From an uncultured Aquimarina sp. (GTDB taxonomy: Bacteria > Bacteroidota > Bacteroidia > Flavobacteriales > Flavobacteriaceae), in NCBI GenBank assembly GCA_947498785.1, contig CANMLS010000032.1, positions 1-64,000 of the forward strand: DNA of 64,000 nt. Reading direction: 5' to 3'. Below the pieces are notes generated by a model. It saw only the letters and a program-made list of their open reading frames with translations. It was not told where the DNA came from and did no database searches. The stretch's first letter is position 1. The number at the start of each line of letters is the position of its first letter. A program made the position numbers and the translations under genes. Below, piece after piece: positions 19,616 to 29,108 of the stretch.

Positions 19616-21226
19616 TTATTTTTTTGAAGCTTTTATAGCATCAAAATATCGTACTAGTTGTTTTTTAACTACTGGGAACAGAAAGAATAAACCTATCATG
19701 TTAGGAAAAACCATTGCAAAAATCATTGCATCAGAGAAATCCCAAATAGATCCCATACTTGCAGCCGCTCCAATTACAACAAAAGTTAAAAACAATAGCT
19801 TATAAGTCAAATCTGCGGCCTTACCTCTTCCGAACAAATACTTCCAAGACTGTAACCCATAATAAGACCATGAAATCATCGTAGATACTGCAAAAAGCAC
19901 AACTGCAATGGTTAAAAATATATTAGAATAAGGTATATATTGAGCAAAAGCTTTGGAAGTAATTCCAGCTCCTTTAACAACTTCATTACCTATCATAACA
20001 GCTCCACTACCGTCTGAACTAACATCAGCTCCATATTCAAAAAACCCTCCGAAATTAAATATAATAATTACTAAAGCGGTCATTGTACAAATCACTACGG
20101 TGTCTATAAACGGCTCAAGTAAAGCAACTAACCCTTCACTGGCTGAATATTTTGTTTTCACTGCCGAATGTGCAATCGATGCAGATCCTGCTCCAGCTTC
20201 ATTAGAAAACGCCGCTCTTTTAAACCCTACTAATAAAACACCTATAACACTACCCACTCCTATTGCAGTAGGATTAAAAGCTTCTGATATAATCAACCCA
20301 ATAGCATCATCTATTAACGAGAAATTACCAAAAATTATATATAAACAAGCGATAATATACATTACCGCCATAAAAGGAACTACTTTTTCTGTAACCGAAG
20401 CAATTCGTTTAATTCCACCAATGATAATAATTCCAACAAAAATTGCAAGTATTATACCGATCCAAAATCCTGCTCCTGTACTTTCCAGATTAAATATCTC
20501 TTTTAAAACTATGGTCGCTTGATTGGATTGTGCTGCATTACCACCTCCAAAAGAACCACCAATACAAAATATTGCAAATATTACTGCAATAATTTTCCCA
20601 AAAACAGTAAATCCTTTTTCTTTTAAACCTTTACTTAAGTAATACATCGGTCCTCCATATACAGTACCATCTTCACCAACATCCCTATACTGAACACCAA
20701 GAGTACATTCAACAAATTTGGTAGACATCCCTAATAGTCCACAAATAATCATCCAAAACGTAGCTCCTGGTCCTCCAAGCGCAATAGCTAATGCTACTCC
20801 TGCAATATTCCCATTACCTACTGTTCCAGATACTGCGGTTGCTAATGCCTGAAAATGACTTACTTCTCCTTCTTTAGATTCATCTCGAATAGTATCTCTA
20901 ATATCCCCATCTACCGCTGCTGATGAATCCCCTAAACCATGCCCCTCTACATCGTCATATTTACCTCGTACCACATTAATAGCTCTTCCGAAATATCTAA
21001 CATTAGGAAAACCAAAATAAAGTGTAAAAAACAAGGCACTTAATACCAATAATATAAGAACAAACGGAACTCCTAAAACTTTGAAAAAGACTACAGCCGA
21101 GAAAAAATCAGCTACTGGTCTAAATCCTTGATCTATTTTTTGATCAAGTCCAACTTCTTGGGTTTCTTGCGCAAATGTTAAAAATGGAATGATGAGTGCT
21201 AACAGTGAAAGAAGAATTCTCTTCAT
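19616..21226 (-). CDS. alanine/glycine:cation symporter (AGCS family)
   Basis: This 536-residue polytopic membrane protein belongs to the AGCS family, which imports alanine or glycine with Na+. The family segment GNGNIAGVALAIALGGPGATFWM near residues 136-158 and the downstream GGSFGGGNAAQSNQ are clear. The N-terminus carries a cleavable-looking signal (to about residue 20), common in Bacteroidota members. About ten further hydrophobic spans are visible. The ComEA-like gene follows 16 bp downstream. Substrate is inferred from the family only. Confidence 0.93.
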   Translation of the reverse strand: MKRILLSLLALIIPFLTFAQETQEVGLDQKIDQGFRPVADFFSAVVFFKVLGVPFVLILLVLSALFFTLYFGFPNVRYFGRAINVVRGKYDDVEGHGLGDSSAAVDGDIRDTIRDESKEGEVSHFQALATAVSGTVGNGNIAGVALAIALGGPGATFWMIICGLLGMSTKFVECTLGVQYRDVGEDGTVYGGPMYYLSKGLKEKGFTVFGKIIAVIFAIFCIGGSFGGGNAAQSNQATIVLKEIFNLESTGAGFWIGIILAIFVGIIIIGGIKRIASVTEKVVPFMAVMYIIACLYIIFGNFSLIDDAIGLIISEAFNPTAIGVGSVIGVLLVGFKRAAFSNEAGAGSASIAHSAVKTKYSASEGLVALLEPFIDTVVICTMTALVIIIFNFGGFFEYGADVSSDGSGAVMIGNEVVKGAGITSKAFAQYIPYSNIFLTIAVVLFAVSTMISWSYYGLQSWKYLFGRGKAADLTYKLLFLTFVVIGAAASMGSIWDFSDAMIFAMVFPNMIGLFFLFPVVKKQLVRYFDAIKASKK

Positions 21227-21325
21227 GATGATGTGAGTTAATTAAATTTTAGTTATAAGAAGTGAGCAAGATGCTAAAAAAAACGGTCGTGTACAATTTT
21301 TATGGAGTTAAATGTTTTGTAACAG

Positions 21326-22342
21326 TTAAATATTAAATTCTTTGTTAAGCAATTCAATTTGCTCTGGACGTCCCAAAACTACAATCTTAGAACTCGGCCT
21401 CAAAATTGTGTCTGCTTCGGGGTTTACGATATACTCCCCATCTGGGGATTTATATCCAATAATTGTACACCCTGTTTTAGATCTCATATCAATCGTACGA
21501 ATTGTTCTTTCTCTATCATCGTCAAACATATCTTCAAAGCAAACTTCTTCTATATTTATTGATCTTTTACCGACAATCGAAAGATTATCCAAAAATTCTA
21601 TCAAATCTGGAACCACAACCAACGATGCCATATGATCTCCTCCAATACGATCAGGCATAATTACATTATCTGCTCCTGCCAATCTTATTTTTTTATAAGA
21701 TGTATCTTGCGAGGCTCTACTTATTATTTTAAGCTTCTTATTAATTTGTCTAGCAGACAGCACTATAAATAGATTATCAGCATCTTCTGGAAGTGTACAG
21801 ATTAAGCAATCAGCATTTTTTATACCAGCTTGGATCAAAAGATCATCTTCTGTTGCATTACCTTTAAGAAATAGTAGCTGATCACTCTGACATCTTTCTA
21901 TCACATCACTGTCTTTTTCTATAATAATAAAAGGTTTACTATAGGCTAATAATTTCACTGCCGCTTGTTTACCATTACGACCATAACCAATAATGATAAT
22001 ATGATTTTCGAGCTGATGTATCATTTTTTGTGTTTTTCGGTATTGCACTCTTTTGGGATCATTTTTACTTACTATATATTCTGTAATCACAGATACAGAA
22101 TATGCAAATATAGACACACTAGTCGCGATAAGAAAGATTGTGAATAATTTGGCATTATCATCCAAAGGATGTACTTCACTAAATCCAACCGTTGACATTG
22201 TTATCACAGTCATATAAAGAGCATCTATCCAAGAATAATCAGAAAAAAACTTAAACCCCAGTACTCCAATACTAATTACAATAATTAATAAAATTAAAGC
22301 AATATATACTTTTCGTCTGCCCCAATTATAAATTTTTATCAT
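21326..22342 (-). CDS. potassium channel with RCK/TrkA domains
   Basis: This 338-residue protein has two N-terminal transmembrane helices around a pore loop, then a cytosolic RCK (TrkA-N and TrkA-C) ligand-gating domain. The selectivity filter reads TVGF (residues 51-54) instead of the canonical TVGYG, which may alter ion selectivity. The RCK nucleotide site IIIGYGRNGKQAA is near residue 117. Its start codon overlaps the stop codon of the PspC gene upstream (ATGA), so the two are translationally coupled. K+ or related cation flux across the inner membrane is the expected role. Confidence 0.88.
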   Translation of the reverse strand: MIKIYNWGRRKVYIALILLIIVISIGVLGFKFFSDYSWIDALYMTVITMSTVGFSEVHPLDDNAKLFTIFLIATSVSIFAYSVSVITEYIVSKNDPKRVQYRKTQKMIHQLENHIIIIGYGRNGKQAAVKLLAYSKPFIIIEKDSDVIERCQSDQLLFLKGNATEDDLLIQAGIKNADCLICTLPEDADNLFIVLSARQINKKLKIISRASQDTSYKKIRLAGADNVIMPDRIGGDHMASLVVVPDLIEFLDNLSIVGKRSINIEEVCFEDMFDDDRERTIRTIDMRSKTGCTIIGYKSPDGEYIVNPEADTILRPSSKIVVLGRPEQIELLNKEFNI

Positions 22343-22560
22343 AAGTCAAATACAGAAGTTCGTTTAGTATATACCAAATCTTTTAACTTTAACCAAAACG
22401 CCATATTAAGATATATCACAAACCCAAGTCCTGCGGTAGCAAAAGTTAAGTAAATAAAGAATAACCGTACGTTTTTAGCACGCATACCCAACCGGTCTGC
22501 TAATCGAGAAGAAACATAAAATCCGTTGCGTTCTAGAAAATGTCTTAAATTATAAAGCAT
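22339..22560 (-). CDS. PspC-domain small membrane protein
   Basis: This 73-residue protein contains a PspC-type domain: a short helical N-terminus (FYVSSRLADRLGMR) and one hydrophobic helix (about residues 33-57). PspC proteins sense envelope stress in other bacteria. Here the gene is 29 bp downstream of the DUF2851 gene and overlaps the K+ channel gene by four bases, so a link to membrane potential control is an attractive inference. There are no pspA/pspB genes nearby. Confidence 0.8.
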   Translation of the reverse strand: MLYNLRHFLERNGFYVSSRLADRLGMRAKNVRLFFIYLTFATAGLGFVIYLNMAFWLKLKDLVYTKRTSVFDL

Positions 22561-22589
22561 ACTGCAAAATAATTATATTAAACTAAATT

Positions 22590-23870
22590 CTAATCACCAT
22601 TTAATAAATAATTCCCTATTGCACACTTTAAACATGCTTTTTGATCACAATATTGATTCTTTAACTGAATCATAGCCTGAGAGTGTAGTGCATTCTCAAC
22701 AGGAACTTTTAATCCTTCAAATTTATCAACAATACTATTTTTTTCTTTTGAGAGTTGAGCTATTAACCTAAAAATTTCTTCATCAGGATACCGACCAATA
22801 CTTCTTGCGTATAAAAACTTAATAGGAATTATAGTATTGATCAGCAATAAATCTATGAAAGGTTTTGTTATCTTTTTCCTTCTAGTTTTTGATTCTTTTT
22901 GAAATGTATAATGATTTTCCCAAAAACTACTTGTTTCAACACTCAACAATGCATAGAAATCTTCAACATTATTAATACGAATAATTTTGCTAAAAAGTTG
23001 ATTATTCTTAAAATATAACATTGCTAGTTGAGCTAATCTAATTGTTGGAAAGTTTGAAGGCCTCAATCTAAAAAACTGAATTGGTAATACTCCTTGAGTA
23101 TTTAATTGAAACTTAGATTTCAAAAAAGTATATTCACGTTTTAGAGATTTACCATATTCATGCTCAAAATTATGGTCTAAAAATCCTGCTTGACCAAAAA
23201 ACAAGGCTTCTAATTCTTTACATGTAACACTACATTTCCTAAGGATTGAAAAATCAATAGAATTTGCTAAACTCAAAAAGGTTTCTCCATTCACTTTTAA
23301 TCCGAAATTTTTTGCCAAAAGCCTGAAAAGCACTGCTTCCCAATCATTAGCAGATTGATTTAAAAGTTCTATTATATAACCAGTTTTGTGTTCTAACCTT
23401 TCTAAATACAGCCTTTCTTGCCAGTTAGACAAAACAAATTCAGAAACATTGGGGAGTTCTTTTTCACATCCAATCCATTGTTTATTACTTTCTGTAAAAA
23501 GCTTCTTGTATCGAACTAATATTTCATGAGACACATAGTCTTTAAGTTGTAGAGTAGGAATTACGGTATTATCTTTTCTAAAGATTTCAATATCATCTTC
23601 CCAGACTACATGAAGAATTACATTATCATAAGCTGGATCATTTTCATGATTATGCACATACCAATCGCTTGATTTGACATGAATTTCTACATTTCCCGCC
23701 CATTTTTGACCATTTATAATAAGTCTGGCGTTAAAAAAATCAGGACCTGAATGATCTGTATTATGTAATCCAACTTGTTGCAGAAGGAGGTCTTCTTTCC
23801 TTGTTGTTTTGAGATTGGAAAGTTCAAACTTTTTATACTTCCAAAAATATTGGAGTAAATCTTCTTTCAT
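22590..23870 (-). CDS. DUF2851 family protein
   Basis: This 426-residue soluble protein matches what I remember as DUF2851, a Bacteroidota-enriched family of unknown function. It contains a repeated FxxLxxxxG pattern in the middle (RLLAKNFGLKVNGETFL). The C-terminus has a small cysteine cluster (CDQKACLKCAIGNYLL) that could bind metal. It heads a three-gene minus-strand unit with PspC and the K+ channel. No catalytic motif is evident to me. Confidence 0.75.
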   Translation of the reverse strand: MKEDLLQYFWKYKKFELSNLKTTRKEDLLLQQVGLHNTDHSGPDFFNARLIINGQKWAGNVEIHVKSSDWYVHNHENDPAYDNVILHVVWEDDIEIFRKDNTVIPTLQLKDYVSHEILVRYKKLFTESNKQWIGCEKELPNVSEFVLSNWQERLYLERLEHKTGYIIELLNQSANDWEAVLFRLLAKNFGLKVNGETFLSLANSIDFSILRKCSVTCKELEALFFGQAGFLDHNFEHEYGKSLKREYTFLKSKFQLNTQGVLPIQFFRLRPSNFPTIRLAQLAMLYFKNNQLFSKIIRINNVEDFYALLSVETSSFWENHYTFQKESKTRRKKITKPFIDLLLINTIIPIKFLYARSIGRYPDEEIFRLIAQLSKEKNSIVDKFEGLKVPVENALHSQAMIQLKNQYCDQKACLKCAIGNYLLNGD

Positions 23871-24039
23871 CTGTATTGCGTATTGTTTATATTACAAAAT
23901 GTAATTTGCTACTAAACATCACGGGTAGGACAAAGAAAATATAATAGCATATTTTAATAATTGATGAAAATACTAAATTTTATTTTAAGCCTGTAAATTT
24001 AACATTAGAATATTGACGAAATCATAAACCTGAATTTAA

Positions 24040-24893
24040 GTGAATAACATCTTAAAATCTATTTTTATTTCAATTTTCCCTATAATTGCTCTCTATTTTG
24101 CAATTGATAGTTTTATACATCTCATGAATCATGAGGTATCATATAGACATCTAGGAAGATTAATTCTAACTTCTACAGTTGTTGCCTTTTTCTTTTCCTT
24201 TTTATCAAACCAGTAGCCAGAACAGATTCTAATCATAAAAGACCCACTATTGGTATTGCAATTGGTCTTTTAATCAGCTTAATATTTGGAGGGATTTATA
24301 AATCAAGACCTAAGTGGTTCATTACCTAGCATTGGTATATTTTTAGGATGGGTTTTATATATAAAATGGTATTCAACTTTTAATAACAGAAAAGGTAATA
24401 CAGTTCTTAAAGTAGGTAGTTATTTACCAGAATTAGAACTACAAGACATCAAAAAAACAAGATTATTACTTCTGTTTTTATTGGCAATCCTTCTATTTTT
24501 CTTTTCTATCGTGGTAATTGGTGTCCATTATGCATGGCTCAAATCAAAGAAATTGCCTCACAATACAAAGAACTTGAAAAACGAAATGTAAATATTGTAT
24601 TTATTAGCCCTCAACCACATAAGCAAACAAAAACTCTTGCTAAGAAATTTAATCTAAACTTTAATTTTTTGATAGATCATAAAGGCAAAGTCGCTCAACA
24701 ATTAAACATCTTGTCAAAAAATGGATTACCAATAGGACTTCAAACTCTAGGATACAACAGTGATACCGTAATGCCCACAGTACTAATAACCAACAAAGAA
24801 GGAAAGATTGTTTTTGTAGACCTTACTAATAATTATCGTGTACGTCCAGAACCTAAAACTTTCCTAAGGATTCTAGATACCTGTGACTTATAA
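24040..24893 (+). pseudogene. frameshifted redoxin (AhpC/TSA-like) gene with N-terminal membrane helices
   Basis: Four consecutive segments in alternating frames make one recognisable protein. Segment 1 (GTG at 24040, stop at 24214) and segment 2 (about 24207-24310) give N-terminal membrane helices. Segment 3 (about 24286-24450) gives another hydrophobic stretch and the domain entry VGSYLPELELQDI. Segment 4 (about 24453-24893) carries the peroxiredoxin motif RGNWCPLCMAQ and the rest of the domain to CDL. One-base changes near 24200 (T5 tract), 24310 and 24451-24457 (A7 tract) would restore a single frame. Three breaks in one gene, with all neighbours intact, argue for real decay rather than a single sequence error. 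Confidence 0.8.
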
Positions 24894-25267
24894 TAAAAAT
24901 GATATTTCTTTTTTATTGGACTCTATTAAAAAAATAAAAAGACGTCTAAAAACATTAAAAAATACTTGGAACCCCTTTTCATTGCTATGTTTGATCAGTC
25001 AAAATTCTTAAAATCAGATCAGTTCAATATAGAAATGTACTATTGGTAATATTTTATGTATTAATGGAAAACATTACTACAATTTCATTTCATTACTTTG
25101 TCTAGAATTAAAAGGGAAAATTAATTCACTTAAAAAATATTTAAGATTACAAAACCCTAAGCTAAGTTGAGTTTGTGTTAGGTTATTGATGGTTGCCATT
25201 TTTGGCAACCATCTTTATTTTCACCCATTTCTTAATTAAAAAAAGGCAATTCTATCTACAATACCAC
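24894..25267. other. gene-free stretch with one hairpin terminator
   Basis: No convincing ORF or RNA gene is visible. The region is very AT-rich and contains a single clear hairpin at 25188-25213. A sequence GGAACCCCTTTTCATTG near 24967 weakly resembles half of the CCCC-TTTTCAGGG motif found elsewhere in the window, but I do not count it as a copy. Confidence 0.5.
25188..25220 (+). terminator. terminator downstream of the redoxin pseudogene
   Basis: Arms GATGGTTGCC(A) and (T)GGCAACCATC form an 11-bp stem with a four-T loop, followed by TTTATTTTC on the plus strand. No intact plus-strand gene is left upstream, so it may be a relic or belong to an unseen small RNA. Confidence 0.75.
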
Positions 25268-26248
25268 CTATGAATTTCTATCTGGATATATATCAAACTT
25301 GTTAAAAAAAGCTTTTCTAAATTTGGAAGAATTCGAATAATTAAGCGTATTCATTACTTCTTTTATTGCTAGGCCATCACTTATAATCATATTATACGAA
25401 ATTTCAAGCCTCTTATTATTAAAAAACTCTAATGGCGTCTGATTATGTATTTCTTTAAACATGTTAAAAAAATTAGTACGACTCATATGTGCCATAGCAG
25501 CTAATTGATCAACTCCAATAAAAGGTTCTTGGATATTATTTTTTAAATAGTTACTCACTTTATATATATTTCCAACCTGAGCACTATTAATATTAAAGGG
25601 ATTACTTTCTGTTTCCCATTTTAATACATCCTTCCAAAATGTTTCTAATAAACGTATTCCTCTAGCTATAAAATAAAGATAATTTTCAATTTTGTCTACA
25701 TCAGGCTGTACAATTTGATCAAATAGATTTGATTGTTTGTATGAAAGATAAAACTTATTAATGTGCTGATGCGAATATCTAATATAATTATCTACTCTCT
25801 CTGCCATATCACTGTTTTTCATAAAATATTGGTCGGTATATGAACTTTTTAAAACAATCATCGTAGATTTTACTTCTGCTCCTTTAGTAATAAAAACTTG
25901 TTCTCCTTGCTGACCATTCATACATCTCATATTACCAGGCGTATAACTATCAGAATAAGTACTTATAATTTGATTTTTTTCTAACTGATGATCTAAAGCA
26001 TACTTTCTAAAATGAAGTATAATATCCTTTTCACTAATAGGATTTCTTATATATTCTATATCTGCATTAGCTCTATAATTATTAACAAGAAGAAAGACTT
26101 CTGGCGATATTTTATAATATGACAAATACCCTTCTCCTATTTCGGAGGGAAAATTAATTCGATCTGTAGAACCATTTGGATCTAATTGAGATCTAAAATA
26201 ATTACTTAATTTATCAATATCAGAAAAGTCAAATGTATATTTATGCAT
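25268..26248 (-). CDS. AraC-family transcriptional regulator
   Basis: This 326-residue protein has a C-terminal AraC/XylS double helix-turn-helix (about residues 225-326), with the first HTH around GVDQLAAMAHMSRTNFFNMFK and the second around AIKEVMNTLNYSNSSKFRKAF. The N-terminal 200 residues are a ligand or partner domain without obvious similarity. The final Arg/Pro segment (DIYPDRNS) matches the family end. It stands between the redoxin pseudogene and the cystathionine beta-synthase gene, with a terminator separating it from the latter, so its targets are not evident from context. Confidence 0.9.
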   Translation of the reverse strand: MHKYTFDFSDIDKLSNYFRSQLDPNGSTDRINFPSEIGEGYLSYYKISPEVFLLVNNYRANADIEYIRNPISEKDIILHFRKYALDHQLEKNQIISTYSDSYTPGNMRCMNGQQGEQVFITKGAEVKSTMIVLKSSYTDQYFMKNSDMAERVDNYIRYSHQHINKFYLSYKQSNLFDQIVQPDVDKIENYLYFIARGIRLLETFWKDVLKWETESNPFNINSAQVGNIYKVSNYLKNNIQEPFIGVDQLAAMAHMSRTNFFNMFKEIHNQTPLEFFNNKRLEISYNMIISDGLAIKEVMNTLNYSNSSKFRKAFFNKFDIYPDRNS

Positions 26249-26330
26249 ATTCTAAATTTTACAACTATATTATTTTAATTAACATCAATTTTCATTAATA
26301 AAGTTGTATAGTATTAAATTCAAATAAAAT

Positions 26331-26376
26331 ATAAAAACACCCCTTTTATTAGCTAATAATTACTAATAAAAGGGGG
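26331..26376 (-). terminator. terminator after the cystathionine beta-synthase gene
   Basis: Thirteen-base arms CCCCTTTTATTAG (26340-26352) and CTAATAAAAGGGG (26363-26375) with a ten-base loop; TGTTTTTAT follows on the minus strand. Confidence 0.88.
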
Positions 26377-26403
26377 ATATAAAAATGTTTTAAATATAAG
26401 GAT

Positions 26404-27765
26404 TTATTTTATATGACTAATTACGTCATATTTTGTTATGATATGGTGTTTTCCATTATCCAAAGCAACCAGAACTGCAGGATTTCCATTTTTGATTAAC
26501 TTAGAAATCTCATCCAGAGAAGTTTTTGAAGACACGATAGGGTAAGGGTCTTTCATAACGTCCTTAATAGGAGTATTATCCATATTTTTGTCATCAAGAA
26601 ATGCAGTAAACAGAGCGCTTTCATCTACAGAGCCTATAAAACCATCACTATCAACTACGGGGATTTGAGAAATCTTAAATTTACGCATACGTTCAATCGC
26701 ATGTGATACTAGTTCCTCGGTTTTAACAGTAATCAATGGTTTTTCTATATGATCCCTAACGAGATCATCTGCAGTAGATACTTCTTCATCAAGAAATCCT
26801 CTTTCACGCATCCAATCATCATTAAACATCTTACCTACATATCTACTACCATGATCGTGATATAAAATAACAACTACATCGTCCTTGGTAAAATGTTTCT
26901 TTAATTGAAGTAATCCTTTTATTGCTGCACCTGCACTATTCCCTAAAAACATTCCTTCTTCTTTAGCCAGTTTTTGCGTATACACAGCAGCATCTTTATC
27001 TGTTACCTTGGTAAAACCATCAATAACCGAAAAATCCACATTTTTTGGAAGAATATCTTCTCCAATACCCTCTGTGATGTATGAATAAATCTCATTTTCA
27101 TCAAAAATACCAGTTTCATGATATTTCTTGAATACAGAACCATAAGTATCTATTCCCCAGATTTTTATATTTGGATTTTTTTCTTTCAGATATTTACCTA
27201 CTCCCGATATTGTTCCTCCTGTGCCTACTCCAACGATAAAGTGTGTCACTTTTCCATTAGTTTGTTCCCAAATTTCTGGCCCTGTACTTTCATAATGTGC
27301 CAAAGTATTAGATGGGTTATCATATTGATTTACATACCACGAATTTGGAGTTTCCTCTGCTAATTTTTTTGAAACTGAATAATATGATCTTGGATCATCT
27401 GGTTCTACATTGGTTGGACATACCATTACCTTTGCTCCTACAGCTCTAAGAATATCCATTTTTTCTTTAGACTGCTTATCAGCCATTACGCAAATTAGCT
27501 TATATCCTTTTACAATTGCAACCAAAGCCAATCCCATTCCAGTATTTCCAGATGTTCCTTCAATAATTGTTCCTCCTGGTTTTAATCTACCATCAGCTTC
27601 TGCATCTTCGATCATTCTTAAAGCCATTCTGTCTTTTACAGAGTTCCCCGGATTAAAAGTTTCGTACTTTGCTAATACTAAAGCATCGACATCCTTTACC
27701 ATAGTATTCATTTTAACCAAAGGAGTATTACCAATGGTTTCTAATATATTATTTGCGTATTTCAC
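26404..27765 (-). CDS. cystathionine beta-synthase / cysteine synthase with CBS pair
   Basis: This 453-residue PLP enzyme condenses serine (or O-acetylserine) with homocysteine or sulfide. The PLP lysine is Lys44 in PGNSVKDR, and the phosphate loop GTSGNTG follows near residue 70. Residues 1-325 form the fold-type II catalytic domain; the C-terminal part (about 335-453) is a CBS domain pair (HAIERMRKFKISQIPVVD), which usually senses an adenosyl ligand. Such CBS-tailed enzymes in Bacteroidota are annotated as cystathionine beta-synthase, but cysteine synthase activity is possible. It has its own promoter and terminator. Confidence 0.9.
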   Translation of the reverse strand: MKYANNILETIGNTPLVKMNTMVKDVDALVLAKYETFNPGNSVKDRMALRMIEDAEADGRLKPGGTIIEGTSGNTGMGLALVAIVKGYKLICVMADKQSKEKMDILRAVGAKVMVCPTNVEPDDPRSYYSVSKKLAEETPNSWYVNQYDNPSNTLAHYESTGPEIWEQTNGKVTHFIVGVGTGGTISGVGKYLKEKNPNIKIWGIDTYGSVFKKYHETGIFDENEIYSYITEGIGEDILPKNVDFSVIDGFTKVTDKDAAVYTQKLAKEEGMFLGNSAGAAIKGLLQLKKHFTKDDVVVILYHDHGSRYVGKMFNDDWMRERGFLDEEVSTADDLVRDHIEKPLITVKTEELVSHAIERMRKFKISQIPVVDSDGFIGSVDESALFTAFLDDKNMDNTPIKDVMKDPYPIVSSKTSLDEISKLIKNGNPAVLVALDNGKHHIITKYDVISHIK

Positions 27766-27806
27766 TCCTGTATTTTTATGTACCCGAACGTAGGTATTTT
27801 ATAGTA

Positions 27807-27837
27807 CAAAGATACGATCTAGATTATCGTTTGACAA
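27807..27837 (-). promoter_or_regulatory. Bacteroidota-type promoter of the CBS gene
   Basis: The minus strand has TTG (27837-27835), a 20-base spacer and TATCTTTG (27814-27807), a full match to TAnnTTTG, located 42 bp before the start codon. Confidence 0.65.
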
Positions 27838-27858
27838 TTTTTAAACAAGAATAACCTG

Positions 27859-29100
27859 TTATTGAAAACGTATCGATTTGGTAGGTGATATCCTTGATAT
27901 AATATAAGAAGGAATAAGCAGCATTAATAAACATAATATCATAGTTCCTGCATTAAGCATCAAAACATAACCCATATCAATATAGACAGGTGCAGTGCTT
28001 ACATAATAGGTTTCTGGATTAAGTCCTACCACACCATAATGTTTTTGAAGAATTAGTAATCCTACTCCTATTAGATTACCCCAAAACAAACCAATTAAAA
28101 TTAGATACCCTGCATTATACAAAAACATCTTTCTTATACTCCAATCATTAGATCCTAAAGCTTTTAATATTCCTATCATAGGAGTTTTTTCGAGAATCAA
28201 AACCAATAGAGCTGTAATCATATTAATCCCTGCTACCAGAATAATAATCCCGATAATACCAATAATATTAAGATCAAATAGTTTTAACCATTCAAAAATA
28301 GTGGCATATTTTAGAGCGATCGTTTGGCTATCCAGCGTAGAAGGTATATTTTCATAGATTTCCTGACCTTTTTGATCTATGCTATCAAAATCATCTATAA
28401 ATACTTCAAAATTTCCTACTTCATCAGGTTTCCACTTATTCATTTTCTGAATATGCCGGATATCTGCAAAAAGAAAAGTTTCATCAAATTCTTGAAATCC
28501 AGAATTATATATCCCAACTATTTGAAAAGCTCTTATATATGGACTTGAATTACGCTTAGCATTTTTCTTTAAAAAATAAGTGATTACTTTATCTCCTATG
28601 GTTAATCCCAGCCGACTTGCAATATATGATGATAATAAAATTTCCTCATTAAGTTGATCTCCATAATTAGGTAATCTGCCCTCTATTAAATATTCTTTAA
28701 AATAATCCCAATTATAATCCTTTCCAATTCCTTTTACAACTACTCCATCAAAATCTGTTTCTGTACGTATTAGCCCCATTTTGGTTGCCACTCCTTGTAT
28801 ATGGGTAATACCACTAACATCTGTAAAGTCGGGATAAAAACTTTGATTTATTTTTATCGGAATCAAGGACTCAACACTATTATTATTATCAAAACTCGAA
28901 ATTAACACATGCCCATTAAAAGCAGCAACTTTTTCTCTTATTTTACGTTGTAAACCCACACCTGTAGCCACAGTAATCAACATCATAATCATACCAATAG
29001 CAATTGCTGATATTGCAATTTTTATGATTGGAGTTGAAATGCTACTTTTATGTTCCTTACCTTTGATGAGGCGTTTGGCAATAAAATACTCGAAATTCAA
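27859..29100 (-). CDS. LolC/LolE-type ABC transporter permease
   Basis: This 413-residue protein is an FtsX/LolCE-type permease: one N-terminal transmembrane helix (about residues 24-45), a large periplasmic domain, and three C-terminal helices with the family motif LEKTPMIGILKALGSNDWSIRKMF (read as two parts around residues 305-328). Lol permeases extract lipoproteins from the inner membrane. The N-terminal MNFEYFIAKRLIKGK is the usual start in flavobacteria. There is no ATP-binding gene beside it, so the ATPase is encoded elsewhere. Its start lies only 8 bp from that of the divergent NamZ-like gene. Confidence 0.85.
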   Translation of the reverse strand: MNFEYFIAKRLIKGKEHKSSISTPIIKIAISAIAIGMIMMLITVATGVGLQRKIREKVAAFNGHVLISSFDNNNSVESLIPIKINQSFYPDFTDVSGITHIQGVATKMGLIRTETDFDGVVVKGIGKDYNWDYFKEYLIEGRLPNYGDQLNEEILLSSYIASRLGLTIGDKVITYFLKKNAKRNSSPYIRAFQIVGIYNSGFQEFDETFLFADIRHIQKMNKWKPDEVGNFEVFIDDFDSIDQKGQEIYENIPSTLDSQTIALKYATIFEWLKLFDLNIIGIIGIIILVAGINMITALLVLILEKTPMIGILKALGSNDWSIRKMFLYNAGYLILIGLFWGNLIGVGLLILQKHYGVVGLNPETYYVSTAPVYIDMGYVLMLNAGTMILCLLMLLIPSYIISRISPTKSIRFQ

Positions 29101-29108
29101 GCTTAACT

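Noticed and set aside
24286-24893. Two separate overlapping small genes
   Set aside because: Joined by one-base shifts they form one redoxin; the motif RGNWCPLCMAQ lies in the second frame upstream of its first Met, so they are pieces of one broken gene.
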